From NCBI GenBank assembly GCA_028703175.1, contig JAQVNJ010000107.1:1-21314 (forward strand): a DNA stretch of 21,314 nt, in the 5' to 3' direction. This stretch comes from JAAYCB01 sp012744395. Its GTDB lineage: Bacteria; Planctomycetota; Planctomycetia; Pirellulales; Thermoguttaceae. The notes under the pieces are model-generated. The model was not told the origin of the DNA. It was given only the letters and a program-made list of their open reading frames with translations, and searched no databases. Below are positions 7,919 to 15,493 of the stretch, in pieces. Made by a program: the position numbers and the translations under genes. Numbering within the stretch: position 1 is the first letter of the stretch; every line of letters starts with the position of its first letter.

Positions 7919-9487
7919 ATGCAGTCTCCCCCTGTAAAACGTGCCATTATCAGCGTCAGCGACAAGTTGGGCCTGGCCGGTTTCGCCCGCGGCCTGGTCG
8001 AGGCCGGCGTGGAGATCTTCAGCACCGGCGGCACGCGCCGGCACCTGGAAAGCGAGGGAATCGCGGTCACCGACGTCTCGGCCTACACCGGATTTCCGGA
8101 GATGATGGACGGGCGCTTGAAGACGCTGCATCCGATGATCCACGGTGGAATCCTCTGCCGCCGCGACAACGCCACCGACATGGCGGCCGTCGCCGAGTTC
8201 GGCATCAAGACCTTCGAACTGGTCGTGGTCAACCTCTACCCATTCGAGCAGACGGTCGCCCGCGAGAATGTCACGGAAGAGGAGGCGATCGAGAACATCG
8301 ACATCGGCGGGCCGACGATGGTCCGGGCCGCCGCCAAGAATCACCTGTTCACGACAATCGCGACCAGCGCCGGCCAGTACTCCGAGATCCTCCAGGAGAT
8401 CGCCGCCAACGGCTGCACGTCGCTCGAGCTCCGCAAGCGGCTCGCGGGCGAGGCCTTCGCCCACACGGCCCGCTACGACGCGGCGATCGCCGCGTACTTC
8501 GCCGGGCAGAGGGCCGAGGGACCATTCCCCGGGCGGCTCACCCTCGACTTGACGCGGAAGAGCGTCCTCCGCTACGGAGAGAATCCCCACCAGCAGGCGG
8601 CGCTCTACGCGGCGGCCAACGCCGCGGCCGCCAATCTGGTCTCGGCAATGCAGCTCAACGGCAAGGAGCTCTCCTACAACAACCTGCTTGACCTCGACAG
8701 CGCGCTGGCGATCGTCCGCGGCCTGCCCGAGCCGGCGGCCTCGGTGATCAAGCACAACAATCCCTGCGGCGTCGCGGTCGGCGCGACCCTCGCCGAAGCC
8801 CTGGAAAAGGGTCTACAGGGCGATCCGCTCAGCGCGTTCGGATCGGTCCTGGGGCTGAACCGGGTGGTCGACGCGGACGCCGCCGAACTGCTCGCCAGGC
8901 CGGGCCTGTTCATCGAAGCCATCGTGGCCCCCGATTTCGCCCCCGAAGCGCTGGAAATCCTCACCACCCGGCCCAAGTGGAAGGCCAACGTGCGCTTGAT
9001 GAAGGTCGGCGACCTGGCCGAGTCGCCCGACCGCTGGGTCTTCCGCTGCATCGAAGGCGGCATGTTGATGCAGGAGGCCGACGTGCTCGCCGACCCGGAG
9101 AACGATTGGAAGGTCGCCACCGATGCTAAACCGGCGGAGGCCCAGCTTGCCGACCTCCGCTTCGCCTGGAATATCGTCCGCCACGTCAAATCCAACGCGA
9201 TCGCGATCTGCAAGGATCGGATGCTGCTCGGCGCCGGCGCCGGCCAGATGAGCCGCGTCGATTCCGTGGAAATCGCCATCCACAAGGCCGGCGACCGCGT
9301 CCGGGGCGCCGTCCTCTCATCCGACGCGTTCTTCCCCTTCCCCGACTCCATCGAGCGCCTCGCCAAGGCCGGCATCGCCGCCGTCATCCAGCCGGGCGGA
9401 TCGAAGAACGATCAAGCGGTGATCGCGGCCTGCAACGCGTCGAAGATTCCCATGATCTTCACCGGCCGCCGCCACTTCAAGCATTGA
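7919..9487 (+). CDS. purH: Bifunctional AICAR formyltransferase / IMP cyclohydrolase
   Basis: 522 aa, normal for PurH. It catalyses the last two steps of de novo purine synthesis, AICAR to FAICAR with 10-formyl-THF and then ring closure to IMP, in the cytoplasm. ATG 7919 is chosen (after AGAGG at 7906-7910) because the family begins with KRAIISVSDKLGL; an in-frame GTG at 7853 would add 22 unrelated residues. The N-terminal MGS-like cyclohydrolase domain shows STGGTRRHL, KTLHPMIHGGIL and ENIDIGGPTMVRAAAKN. The C-terminal transformylase domain shows RYGENPHQQAALY, the catalytic KHNNPCGVAVG (K278, H279) and the family ending FTGRRHFKH. It stands alone, not in a pur operon, and converges with the M50 protease gene 37 bases away. 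Confidence 0.97.
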   Translation: MQSPPVKRAIISVSDKLGLAGFARGLVEAGVEIFSTGGTRRHLESEGIAVTDVSAYTGFPEMMDGRLKTLHPMIHGGILCRRDNATDMAAVAEFGIKTFELVVVNLYPFEQTVARENVTEEEAIENIDIGGPTMVRAAAKNHLFTTIATSAGQYSEILQEIAANGCTSLELRKRLAGEAFAHTARYDAAIAAYFAGQRAEGPFPGRLTLDLTRKSVLRYGENPHQQAALYAAANAAAANLVSAMQLNGKELSYNNLLDLDSALAIVRGLPEPAASVIKHNNPCGVAVGATLAEALEKGLQGDPLSAFGSVLGLNRVVDADAAELLARPGLFIEAIVAPDFAPEALEILTTRPKWKANVRLMKVGDLAESPDRWVFRCIEGGMLMQEADVLADPENDWKVATDAKPAEAQLADLRFAWNIVRHVKSNAIAICKDRMLLGAGAGQMSRVDSVEIAIHKAGDRVRGAVLSSDAFFPFPDSIERLAKAGIAAVIQPGGSKNDQAVIAACNASKIPMIFTGRRHFKH

Positions 9488-9524
9488 CCAGTCCCCCCCG
9501 GCGCGCCTGCTCTCCGCTCTCCGC

Positions 9525-10265
9525 TCACCAGCCGCGATGGTTGCGATACGCCTGGATCGCTGCGTAGCTGCCATAGCCCAGGAAGCCGAACATCAGAATC
9601 ATGAACATGTTCTGCATCGCCACGCCGACGACGACCATCGCCACGGCTGCCACGATCGAGAGGAGCAGCGACTGGACGACCCCCCGTTGCGGATCGGCCG
9701 CGACCAGCACGTCGCGGGAGATCTGGCCGCCGTCCAGCGGGTAGACCGGCAGTAGGTTGATCGCGCCCCACAGGATGCAGACGAGCATTGTGTAGCGGAG
9801 GAGCTGGGTCACCCCCCAGGAGACGACGGTCTCAACCGGGAACACGAAGAAGAGCGGACCCCAGCGGCGGATCTCCAGCTCGAATCCGCTCAGCGAAAGG
9901 CCCCCGGCAATTGCGGCAACCAGCAGGAATTGCATCCCCGGACCGGCAAACGAAATCAACACGTTCCCCCACGTGCCCACGCGGTTCGCCTCGGCCGGGT
10001 TGTAGGAGGTGATTCCGCCGAGCCCATAGAGGGTCACCCACGGCTCGATGCCGAACAGCCGCATCGTCAGGGCATGGCCCAGTTCGTGGACCAGCACGGC
10101 CACGAAGACGGCGACCATCCAGATCAGCAACTCGATCAGCGTGGGAGCCAACCCGATCCCCAGCATCACGGCGATCAGCCAGAAGAAAGGATGCACCCGG
10201 ATCGGAATGCCGAAAAGGGCAAAGACCAAATCGCCGCCGCTCCGCGGGGGTTCGCCAATCAGCAC
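9525..10265 (-). CDS. Membrane M50 (site-2-protease family) metalloprotease
   Basis: 246 aa integral membrane protein. Start GTG at 10265 (MLIGEPPRSGGDLVFALFGI), preceded by a weak GGAG. The zinc site is HELGH at 60-64 within a hydrophobic segment (about 44-70). The third ligand motif is LLPVYPLDGG (171-180, Asp178), the NPxxPLDGG-type signature of S2P proteases. About five hydrophobic segments are visible (24-45, 46-64, 103-125, 155-172, 200-230). No PDZ or CBS domain is attached, so it is a minimal rhomboid-size S2P. The substrate is unknown. It lies 131 bases downstream of glcF on the same strand and may be read from it. The final residues YRNHRGW are cytoplasmic-looking. Confidence 0.9.
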   Translation of the reverse strand: MLIGEPPRSGGDLVFALFGIPIRVHPFFWLIAVMLGIGLAPTLIELLIWMVAVFVAVLVHELGHALTMRLFGIEPWVTLYGLGGITSYNPAEANRVGTWGNVLISFAGPGMQFLLVAAIAGGLSLSGFELEIRRWGPLFFVFPVETVVSWGVTQLLRYTMLVCILWGAINLLPVYPLDGGQISRDVLVAADPQRGVVQSLLLSIVAAVAMVVVGVAMQNMFMILMFGFLGYGSYAAIQAYRNHRGW

Positions 10266-10396
10266 GGGGGAGGGACTCCGAAAACTTGGGGGACGGCGCT
10301 GCGAAGATTTCCAGCCGCGGGGCTGTTCACCGCGCCAAACAGGGCATTCTACCAGATGGCGCCTGCCGTGGGCACCGCCGCCGGCGCGGTCCGCCG

Positions 10397-11752
10397 TCAG
10401 CGGCCGTGGACCGCGCCGTTCGCCTTGGGCAGTTCGGGCTGATCGCCGCGATAGCTCAGGTCGAGCATCTCCATCGGGTGGACGACGGCCAGGGGTAAAC
10501 GCCGGCGGCGGACTTCGCGGCCGATTTGCAGCAGGCAGCCGGCGTTGGAGGCCACGACGATGCGGGCGCCGGTCCGCACGATGTTCTCCAGCTTGCGGCG
10601 GATGAGCCGATCGGCCATCTTCGGCTGGTTGAGATTGTAGGTCCCGGCCGACCCGCAGCAGATTTCGGTTTCCGCAAGGTCGCGAAGCTCCAGCTTGGGG
10701 ATCGACTGGAGCAGCCGCCGCGGAGCGCTGGTGACGCCCTGGCCATGAGCCAGGTGGCAGGCGTCGTGGTAGGTCGCCGCGACCTCGATCGGCCCCTGGG
10801 GAGGAATCAGCCCGAGCTGATCGAGGAACTCGTTCACGTCGCGGACCTTCTCCGCGAACCGCTGCCGGACCGCCTGCTGCTCATCGCGCCAATGGAGGCC
10901 GTACTCCTTGAGCATCGCGCCGCAGCCGGCGTGGTTGACGATCACCGCGTCGATGTCGGCCAGGTCGAAGGCGGCCACGTTGGCGTCGGCAAGCGATTGG
11001 GCGCCGGCGCGGCTGCCGGCGTGGTAGTGGATCGCCCCGCAGCAGCCCTGCCCGTCGGGGATGAGGATGTCGCAGCCGTTCTGCTGGAGGACGCGGAGGG
11101 TGGCCCAGTGGGTGTGGCGAAACATCGCATCCGCCACGCAGCCGACGAAGAAGGCCACGCGGGCGCGCCGCCGGCCGATCGCCGGCAGGAACGAGGGGAG
11201 CTTCGGTCCCTGCGCGACCGGCGGGTTGACGAGGGTCGCCATCTGGCCCAGGCGGCCGGGGAGCAGCTTGAAGAAGCCGATCCGCTCGGCCAGGTCATAG
11301 AGGCCGAGCCTCTGTGCAATTCGCACCGGGGCCATCGCGAGACGAATCCGCCCGGCGTAGGGGAACAGGCGGAACAGGACCAGCTCGCGGAACCAGTCCC
11401 AGCCGGCGATGCCCTGGTGTTTCTCCTCCTCCATGGCCAGGCGAAACGGCTCGATGATCTGGCCGTAGTGCACGCCCGAGGGGCAGGCCGTCTCGCAGGC
11501 GCGGCAATCCAGGCACAACTCCAGGTGCCGCCGCGCCGCGGCGCCCGGCGCCAGCGTGCCGGCGGTGATCATCCGCATCAGGTAGATTCGCCCCCGCGGG
11601 CCGGCGTTCTCGTCGCCGAGTTCCGTGTAGGTGGGGCAGGCCGAGGTGCAAAGGCCGCAGTGGACGCATTCCAGAAACAGTTCCGGGCGGACCGCCGCCC
11701 TCAGGGCAGCGCCGGGCCGAGCGTGGGGAGATTGGCGAAGAAGCGGATTCAT
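10397..11752 (-). CDS. glcF: Glycolate oxidase iron-sulfur subunit
   Basis: 451 aa. It carries electrons from the GlcD/GlcE flavins towards the quinone pool. Two 4Fe-4S ferredoxin motifs are complete: CVHCGLCTSACP (C29, C32, C35, C39) and CLDCRACETACP (C80, C83, C86, C90). Two CCG domains follow, with FFVGCVADAMF, GQGCCGAIHYHAG, TYHDACHLAHGQG and EICCGSAGTYNL. The ATG overlaps the glcE stop as ATGA (11749-11752), indicating translational coupling. It is the last glc gene of the minus-strand run. Confidence 0.95.
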   Translation of the reverse strand: MNPLLRQSPHARPGAALRAAVRPELFLECVHCGLCTSACPTYTELGDENAGPRGRIYLMRMITAGTLAPGAAARRHLELCLDCRACETACPSGVHYGQIIEPFRLAMEEEKHQGIAGWDWFRELVLFRLFPYAGRIRLAMAPVRIAQRLGLYDLAERIGFFKLLPGRLGQMATLVNPPVAQGPKLPSFLPAIGRRRARVAFFVGCVADAMFRHTHWATLRVLQQNGCDILIPDGQGCCGAIHYHAGSRAGAQSLADANVAAFDLADIDAVIVNHAGCGAMLKEYGLHWRDEQQAVRQRFAEKVRDVNEFLDQLGLIPPQGPIEVAATYHDACHLAHGQGVTSAPRRLLQSIPKLELRDLAETEICCGSAGTYNLNQPKMADRLIRRKLENIVRTGARIVVASNAGCLLQIGREVRRRRLPLAVVHPMEMLDLSYRGDQPELPKANGAVHGR

Positions 11753-12996
11753 GGCGTGCCCGTTGCGAAAATGAATCTTCCCGGGTTCAAGATGCCTTGC
11801 GGATCGAATTTCCGTTTAATCCGCTCCATCACGCGGAGAGCCTCCGTGGCCGGCCCCCAAACGGCCGACCGGTCCAGCCGACTCTCGGCGGGAGCGGAGA
11901 GCACCGCGGCCTTGCCGCCCGTGGGCCGGACGGCCTCGCGCGCCTGGCTTGCCAAGGCGGCGGCCCGGTCCGGGGGGCAGGGGAACCGGGCAACGAGGAT
12001 CCCGTCGCCCGCATGGCAGAGAATCTCCGCACCGCCGTCGAGCTTCAGCAGCGACTCGGCGGCCGCCACGGTCTGCGACGGCCGCACGGCCGCCTCGACG
12101 GTCAGCGTCGGCTGGCCGTTGCATGCGGGGAAATCCGCCAGAGTCCGCCAAAGCTCGCCGGCCTCCGCGGCCCCGTCGATCAATCGCGGCTCGGCCCCGT
12201 GTCGGCGGCAACTGGCGGCGGCCTTGTCGACCAGCCAGCGGACGTCGGCCTCGGAGCCCTCGAAGCCCAACCAGAGCTGCCCGGCGGCCGTGCCATCGCC
12301 CAGCCGCAGAGGCGACTGCCGGGGAAGGGCCCCCGCCGCCAATTCGATCGCCACGGGCTCCACCTCGGACTCGACGAGCGAAGCGAGCAAGGAGTCGGCC
12401 TTTCGCAGATCGGCCAGCGCGACGCCCAGCAGGGCCGAGGCCTCCGGCACCGGCTTGACCATCAAGGTGACCTCCGTGACCACCGCCAGGCTTCCAAGCG
12501 AGCCGACCAGCAGGCGCGGCAGGTCGTAGCCGGCGGCGTTCTTGACGACGCGCCCACCCGCGGAAAATATCTTTCCCGACCCGTCGACCGCGGTCAGCCC
12601 GAGAAGATAGTCGCGGATCGTGCCGAAGCGGAACCGCCGCGGCCCGCTGAAGTTGGTCGCCACGGCGCCGCCGACGGTGGCCCGGGCGGCTTGGGGGACG
12701 TCGACCGGCAAACGCTGGTTCTCCTCGCGGAGCAGCCGGCCGAGCTCGCCGAGCGTCATTCCCGCGCCGACCGTCACGGTCAGGTCGCGCGCGGGGTAGT
12801 CGGCAAGCCCGTTGAGCCGGGCGAGGGAAAGGCCCAGGCCGGCCGTCTCCGTCGCGGCGCCGAAGGCCAGGGCGGTGGCGCCGCCGATCGGGTAGACCGC
12901 GCTCCGCTGGGAACCGGCGCGGCGGACCGCCTCGGCGACCATCTCGGCCGATTCCGCAGGGACGGTCTCCGTGGTGGGTAAAAAGCCGTTGGACAT
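11749..12996 (-). CDS. glcE: Glycolate oxidase FAD-binding subunit
   Basis: 415 aa. A PCMH-type FAD-binding domain is recognisable by DLTVTVGAGMTLGELGRLL, ARATVGGAVATNFSGPRRFR, LLGLTAVDGSGKIFSAGGR, VVKNAAGYDLPRLLVGSLG and a short C-terminal half ending KRKFDPQGILNPGRF. The short C-terminal domain and the position between glcD and glcF identify it as GlcE and not a second GlcD. It starts 72 bases after glcD and overlaps glcF by four bases. Start ATG 12996 has no strong Shine-Dalgarno. Confidence 0.92.
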   Translation of the reverse strand: MSNGFLPTTETVPAESAEMVAEAVRRAGSQRSAVYPIGGATALAFGAATETAGLGLSLARLNGLADYPARDLTVTVGAGMTLGELGRLLREENQRLPVDVPQAARATVGGAVATNFSGPRRFRFGTIRDYLLGLTAVDGSGKIFSAGGRVVKNAAGYDLPRLLVGSLGSLAVVTEVTLMVKPVPEASALLGVALADLRKADSLLASLVESEVEPVAIELAAGALPRQSPLRLGDGTAAGQLWLGFEGSEADVRWLVDKAAASCRRHGAEPRLIDGAAEAGELWRTLADFPACNGQPTLTVEAAVRPSQTVAAAESLLKLDGGAEILCHAGDGILVARFPCPPDRAAALASQAREAVRPTGGKAAVLSAPAESRLDRSAVWGPATEALRVMERIKRKFDPQGILNPGRFIFATGTP

Positions 12997-13068
12997 GATC
13001 GGTTGACTCGGGGAAATCTCGTTTGCGGTTGCGGTTGGCCACGGCGGCCGGCAGCGGGCGGACTGCCC

Positions 13069-14505
13069 TCAGGGCTGTGCCTGGCAGGTCCCGACCGTTT
13101 CAAGGATCTTGGGAGCGTCGGGCGAGGGCAGCACCTTGCCCAGCCCGAGCCGCGCGGCGGGGTTCAATGCGTCGCGGAGACGCCCGATGACTTCCAGGTT
13201 CTCCTTGCCAAACAGCGCTTCCATCAGGCCGATCTTTTCGATTCCGATCCCGTGCTCCGCCGTGATGCTCCCGCCGAGGGCGATGCACTGCTCGAGCAGC
13301 TCCTTGCCGGCCGCCAGGGCGCGGCGGACCGAGTCGCGATCCCGCTCGTCGAACAGCAGGATCGGGTGGACATTGCCGTCGCCGGCGTGGGCCACGTTGA
13401 CGATGCGAATCCCGTGCTTGGCGCTGATCCGGGTGATCTGCCGAATAATCTCCGGCAACCTGGTGCGCGGCACAACGCCGTCCTGGATGATGTAGCTCGG
13501 GCTGATTCGCCCCACGGCGCCGACGGCCATCTTGCGGCACTTCCACAGCAGGGCCCGCTCGTCCGCCGTGGTCGCCTGGAGGACCTCCCGGGCGTTGTGC
13601 TGCCGGCAGATTGCCGCGACACGGGCGAGCTGTTCGTCGAGAGCGGCCTTCAGCCCGTCGAGTTCGATCACGGCGATCGCCTCGGCATCGGTCGGGAAAC
13701 CGAAATGGTATGCTTCGTCGACGGCCGCCAGGATTCCCCGGTCCATCAGTTCCATGGCGGCCGGCACGATCCCCGCGGCGATGATGTCGCTGACGGCGGC
13801 CGATGCGTCGTCGAGGGACTCGAAGACAACGCGGACCGTGCGGTAGTCTTGCGGGTCTCTGGTCAGGCGGACCCAGACCTTGGTGACAATCGCCAGGGTC
13901 CCCTCGCTGCCGACGATCACGCCGGTAAGGTCGAGCGCGGCGCGGTCGAAAACCGGCCCGAGCTGGACGATCGTCCCGTCGCCGAGCACCGCCTCGATGC
14001 CCAGGACGTGGTTGACGGTGACCCCGTACTTCAGTGTGTGCGGGCCGCCGGCGTTCGTGGCCACGTTGCCGCCGATCGTGCACGCGGTCTGGCTGGAAGG
14101 GTCGGGAGCGAAGTGAAAGCCGGTCCCCGCCAGGGCTCGTGCAAGCTGTAGATTGAGCACGCCCGACTCAACAACGGCCATGCGATCGCGCAGGCTGATT
14201 TCGAGAATTCGCCGCATCCGCGCAAGCGACACCACCAGGCCGCCCCCGATCGGCACACAACCGCCGGCGAGGCTTGTGCCGGCGCCGCGAACGACCAGCG
14301 GAATCTCGTGACGGTTGCAGAGGCGAACGACTTCCGCCGTCGCCTCGGTGGTGGTTGGAAAAACGACCGCCTCCGGGCGGCGTTTCTCGATCGTCAAACC
14401 GTCGCAGTCGTAGACAACCAGGTCGGCCGGATCGCTGAGCACGCCCTCGCGGCCGAGAAGCCTTCGCAACTGGGGGACCACAGCCGTCGCGGAAGATCGC
14501 GCCAT
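13069..14505 (-). CDS. glcD: Glycolate oxidase catalytic FAD-linked subunit
   Basis: 478 aa from ATG 14505; the frame stays open for 57 more codons upstream, but that part is unlike the family and lies upstream of the predicted transcription start, so it is left out. The FAD-binding domain shows RGAGTSLAGG (73-82), TACTIGGNVATNAGGPHTLK and VIVGSEGTLAIVTKVWVRLT. The C-terminal FAD-oxidase domain shows HAGDGNVHPILLFDERD and EHGIGIEKI, and ends NPAARLGLGKVLP. It oxidises glycolate (or a related 2-hydroxy acid) to glyoxylate at the inner face of the membrane with GlcE and GlcF. A perfect TATAAT lies 53 bases upstream. (D)-lactate as substrate cannot be excluded by sequence alone, but the D-E-F set favours glycolate. 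Confidence 0.93.
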   Translation of the reverse strand: MARSSATAVVPQLRRLLGREGVLSDPADLVVYDCDGLTIEKRRPEAVVFPTTTEATAEVVRLCNRHEIPLVVRGAGTSLAGGCVPIGGGLVVSLARMRRILEISLRDRMAVVESGVLNLQLARALAGTGFHFAPDPSSQTACTIGGNVATNAGGPHTLKYGVTVNHVLGIEAVLGDGTIVQLGPVFDRAALDLTGVIVGSEGTLAIVTKVWVRLTRDPQDYRTVRVVFESLDDASAAVSDIIAAGIVPAAMELMDRGILAAVDEAYHFGFPTDAEAIAVIELDGLKAALDEQLARVAAICRQHNAREVLQATTADERALLWKCRKMAVGAVGRISPSYIIQDGVVPRTRLPEIIRQITRISAKHGIRIVNVAHAGDGNVHPILLFDERDRDSVRRALAAGKELLEQCIALGGSITAEHGIGIEKIGLMEALFGKENLEVIGRLRDALNPAARLGLGKVLPSPDAPKILETVGTCQAQP

Positions 14506-14543
14506 CTTGAACCAACCGGTGGGGGAACGGAGATGTGTCCGAA

Positions 14544-14557
14544 CGAGCGAAAGCTCG
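14544..14557 (-). promoter_or_regulatory. Hairpin or operator abutting the glcD -10 box
   Basis: Inverted repeat CGAGC (14544-14548) / GCTCG (14553-14557) with a 4-base loop, touching the -10 box directly and covering the predicted start site. It may be a small operator or an initial stem of the transcript. The same arrangement occurs at the next promoter upstream (15011-15029). Confidence 0.4.
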
Positions 14558-14587
14558 ATTATACGTCGCCGTGGCACGCAGCGCCAA
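14558..14587 (-). promoter_or_regulatory. Promoter of the glcDEF operon
   Basis: Minus strand: -35 TTGGCG (plus 14582-14587), 18-base spacer, perfect -10 TATAAT (plus 14558-14563). The predicted start near 14551 gives a leader of about 45 bases before glcD ATG 14505. Confidence 0.55.
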
Positions 14588-14638
14588 ACTCCGCCAGCGC
14601 CAGACTGGCTCCTGCACGCCCTTGCGATCGCCAGCGAC

Positions 14639-14947
14639 TCACTTCTTGACCGGCCGTCCGAGTTCCTCCTCAACACGGGACACCTTCCCGCGAATCCGAC
14701 CGGTGGCCCCTTTCCGGTAATCGACCTGGATCGCGCACTCGATGCGGTCGCAGTCTTCCTTCATTCTCTCGAAGCACTGGCGGACGACGCGGAAGACCTC
14801 GTCGAACTCGCCCTCGATCACCGTGCCCATCGCGTGGCATTGGTAATCGAGTCCGCTGGCATCGATGATCTCCAGGCTCCGTGCCACATACTTGGCGACG
14901 CTTGCCCCTTTGCCGAGGGGGTACATGCTGAATTCGAGCAGAACCAT
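14639..14947 (-). CDS. MTH1187-type thiamine-binding domain protein
   Basis: 102 aa, the full length of the single-domain MTH1187/YkoF-like family (Pfam Thiamine_BP). Start MVLLEFSMYPLGKG (ATG 14947) is chosen because the family begins this way; the open frame continues 114 codons upstream into repeat DNA and is not coding. Motifs include SMYPLGKGASVAKYVARSLE, YQCHAMGTVIEGEFDEVFRV and KGATGRIRGKVSRVEEELG. Members are small ferredoxin-fold proteins that bind thiamine or related ligands and oligomerise; the precise cell role is unsettled. It lies 133 bases upstream of glcD on the same strand but each gene has its own TATAAT box. Confidence 0.88.
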   Translation of the reverse strand: MVLLEFSMYPLGKGASVAKYVARSLEIIDASGLDYQCHAMGTVIEGEFDEVFRVVRQCFERMKEDCDRIECAIQVDYRKGATGRIRGKVSRVEEELGRPVKK

Positions 14948-15010
14948 GGAAAGAGCCTTTTCTTGCAGGGTGGGGTGCCGGCTGCGAGTGCCCTTGAGAC
15001 GAATGGGCAG

Positions 15011-15050
15011 CCGCTTCAGCGGAATTATATGGTCCATCCCCGATGACAAA
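15011..15050 (-). promoter_or_regulatory. Promoter of the thiamine-binding protein gene, with hairpin
   Basis: Minus strand: perfect -10 TATAAT (plus 15024-15029). The best -35 candidates are TTTGTC (plus 15045-15050, 15-base spacer) or TTGTCA (15044-15049, 14-base spacer), both shorter than ideal and touching the first GGGGCCACCC repeat. Just downstream is CCGC-TGAA-GCGG (15011-15022). Predicted leader about 70 bases. Confidence 0.45.
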
Positions 15051-15239
15051 GGGGCCACCCATAGATTGCAGAAGACAAAAGGGGCCACCCATAAACTTGA
15101 GGGCGACAAGCAGCCACCCATCAGAGCGGGATGGCATTGGCCGAGCTTGGCAGACACGTCGGTTGGTTGCACGCCCGCCCGCACTTCGTGGGTGGCCCCT
15201 TTGGTGCGCCAGGGAACGCAATCTATGGGTGGCCCCTTT
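15048..15239. repeat. Palindromic repeat cluster bounded by 22-bp inverted repeats
   Basis: The core GGGGCCACCCAT occurs at 15051 and 15081 (30-bp period, preceded by GACAAA), and decayed at 15110-15121. It recurs inverted, as GTGGGTGGCCCCTTT at 15188-15202 and ATGGGTGGCCCCTTTT at 15225-15240. The outermost copies form a perfect 22-bp inverted repeat (15048-15069 and 15218-15239). No transposase and no flanking target duplication were seen. A MITE-like or REP-like element is the best reading. The right end runs into seven T's on the plus strand. Confidence 0.7.
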
Positions 15240-15323
15240 TTTTGCTTCCCAGATGCCACCTCGCTGTCGCGCTCCGGTGAGGGAATCACGATGACGTTGA
15301 CTCTGGGGACGAGAAAATCCGCC

Positions 15324-15352
15324 TGGCGCAGATCGGAGAAAATCGCTACACT
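15324..15352 (+). promoter_or_regulatory. Weak promoter candidate for the DUF1207-like gene
   Basis: TGGCGC (15324-15329), 17-base spacer, TACACT (15347-15352), 141 bases before GTG 15494. The -35 is poor. The surrounding spacer 15241-15493 shows no gene. Confidence 0.25.
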
Positions 15353-15493
15353 CTCCGGCCCGCAAGCCGAACCGGGTGGCGGGGAAAGATTCGCCGCAGA
15401 GAGGTCCCCAAGCGGGAGCTTGAGAACCGGGTGTGGGGCTGGAGCTTGGGAACGGGAGGTGGGGCCGGAGCTGGAGAGCGAGGGGAGGTTTTT

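Noticed and set aside
10526..12981. Long plus-strand frames opposite glcF and glcE
   Set aside because: They mirror well-supported glc genes and have no recognisable domains.
14506..14676. 57-residue N-terminal extension of GlcD
   Set aside because: Not family-like, Arg-rich, and crosses the predicted TATAAT promoter and the end of the neighbouring gene.
15043..15294. 83-codon plus-strand frame and upstream extension of the thiamine-binding frame
   Set aside because: Both are built from the GGGGCCACCC repeats (GPPI / WVAP strings) and have no independent support.
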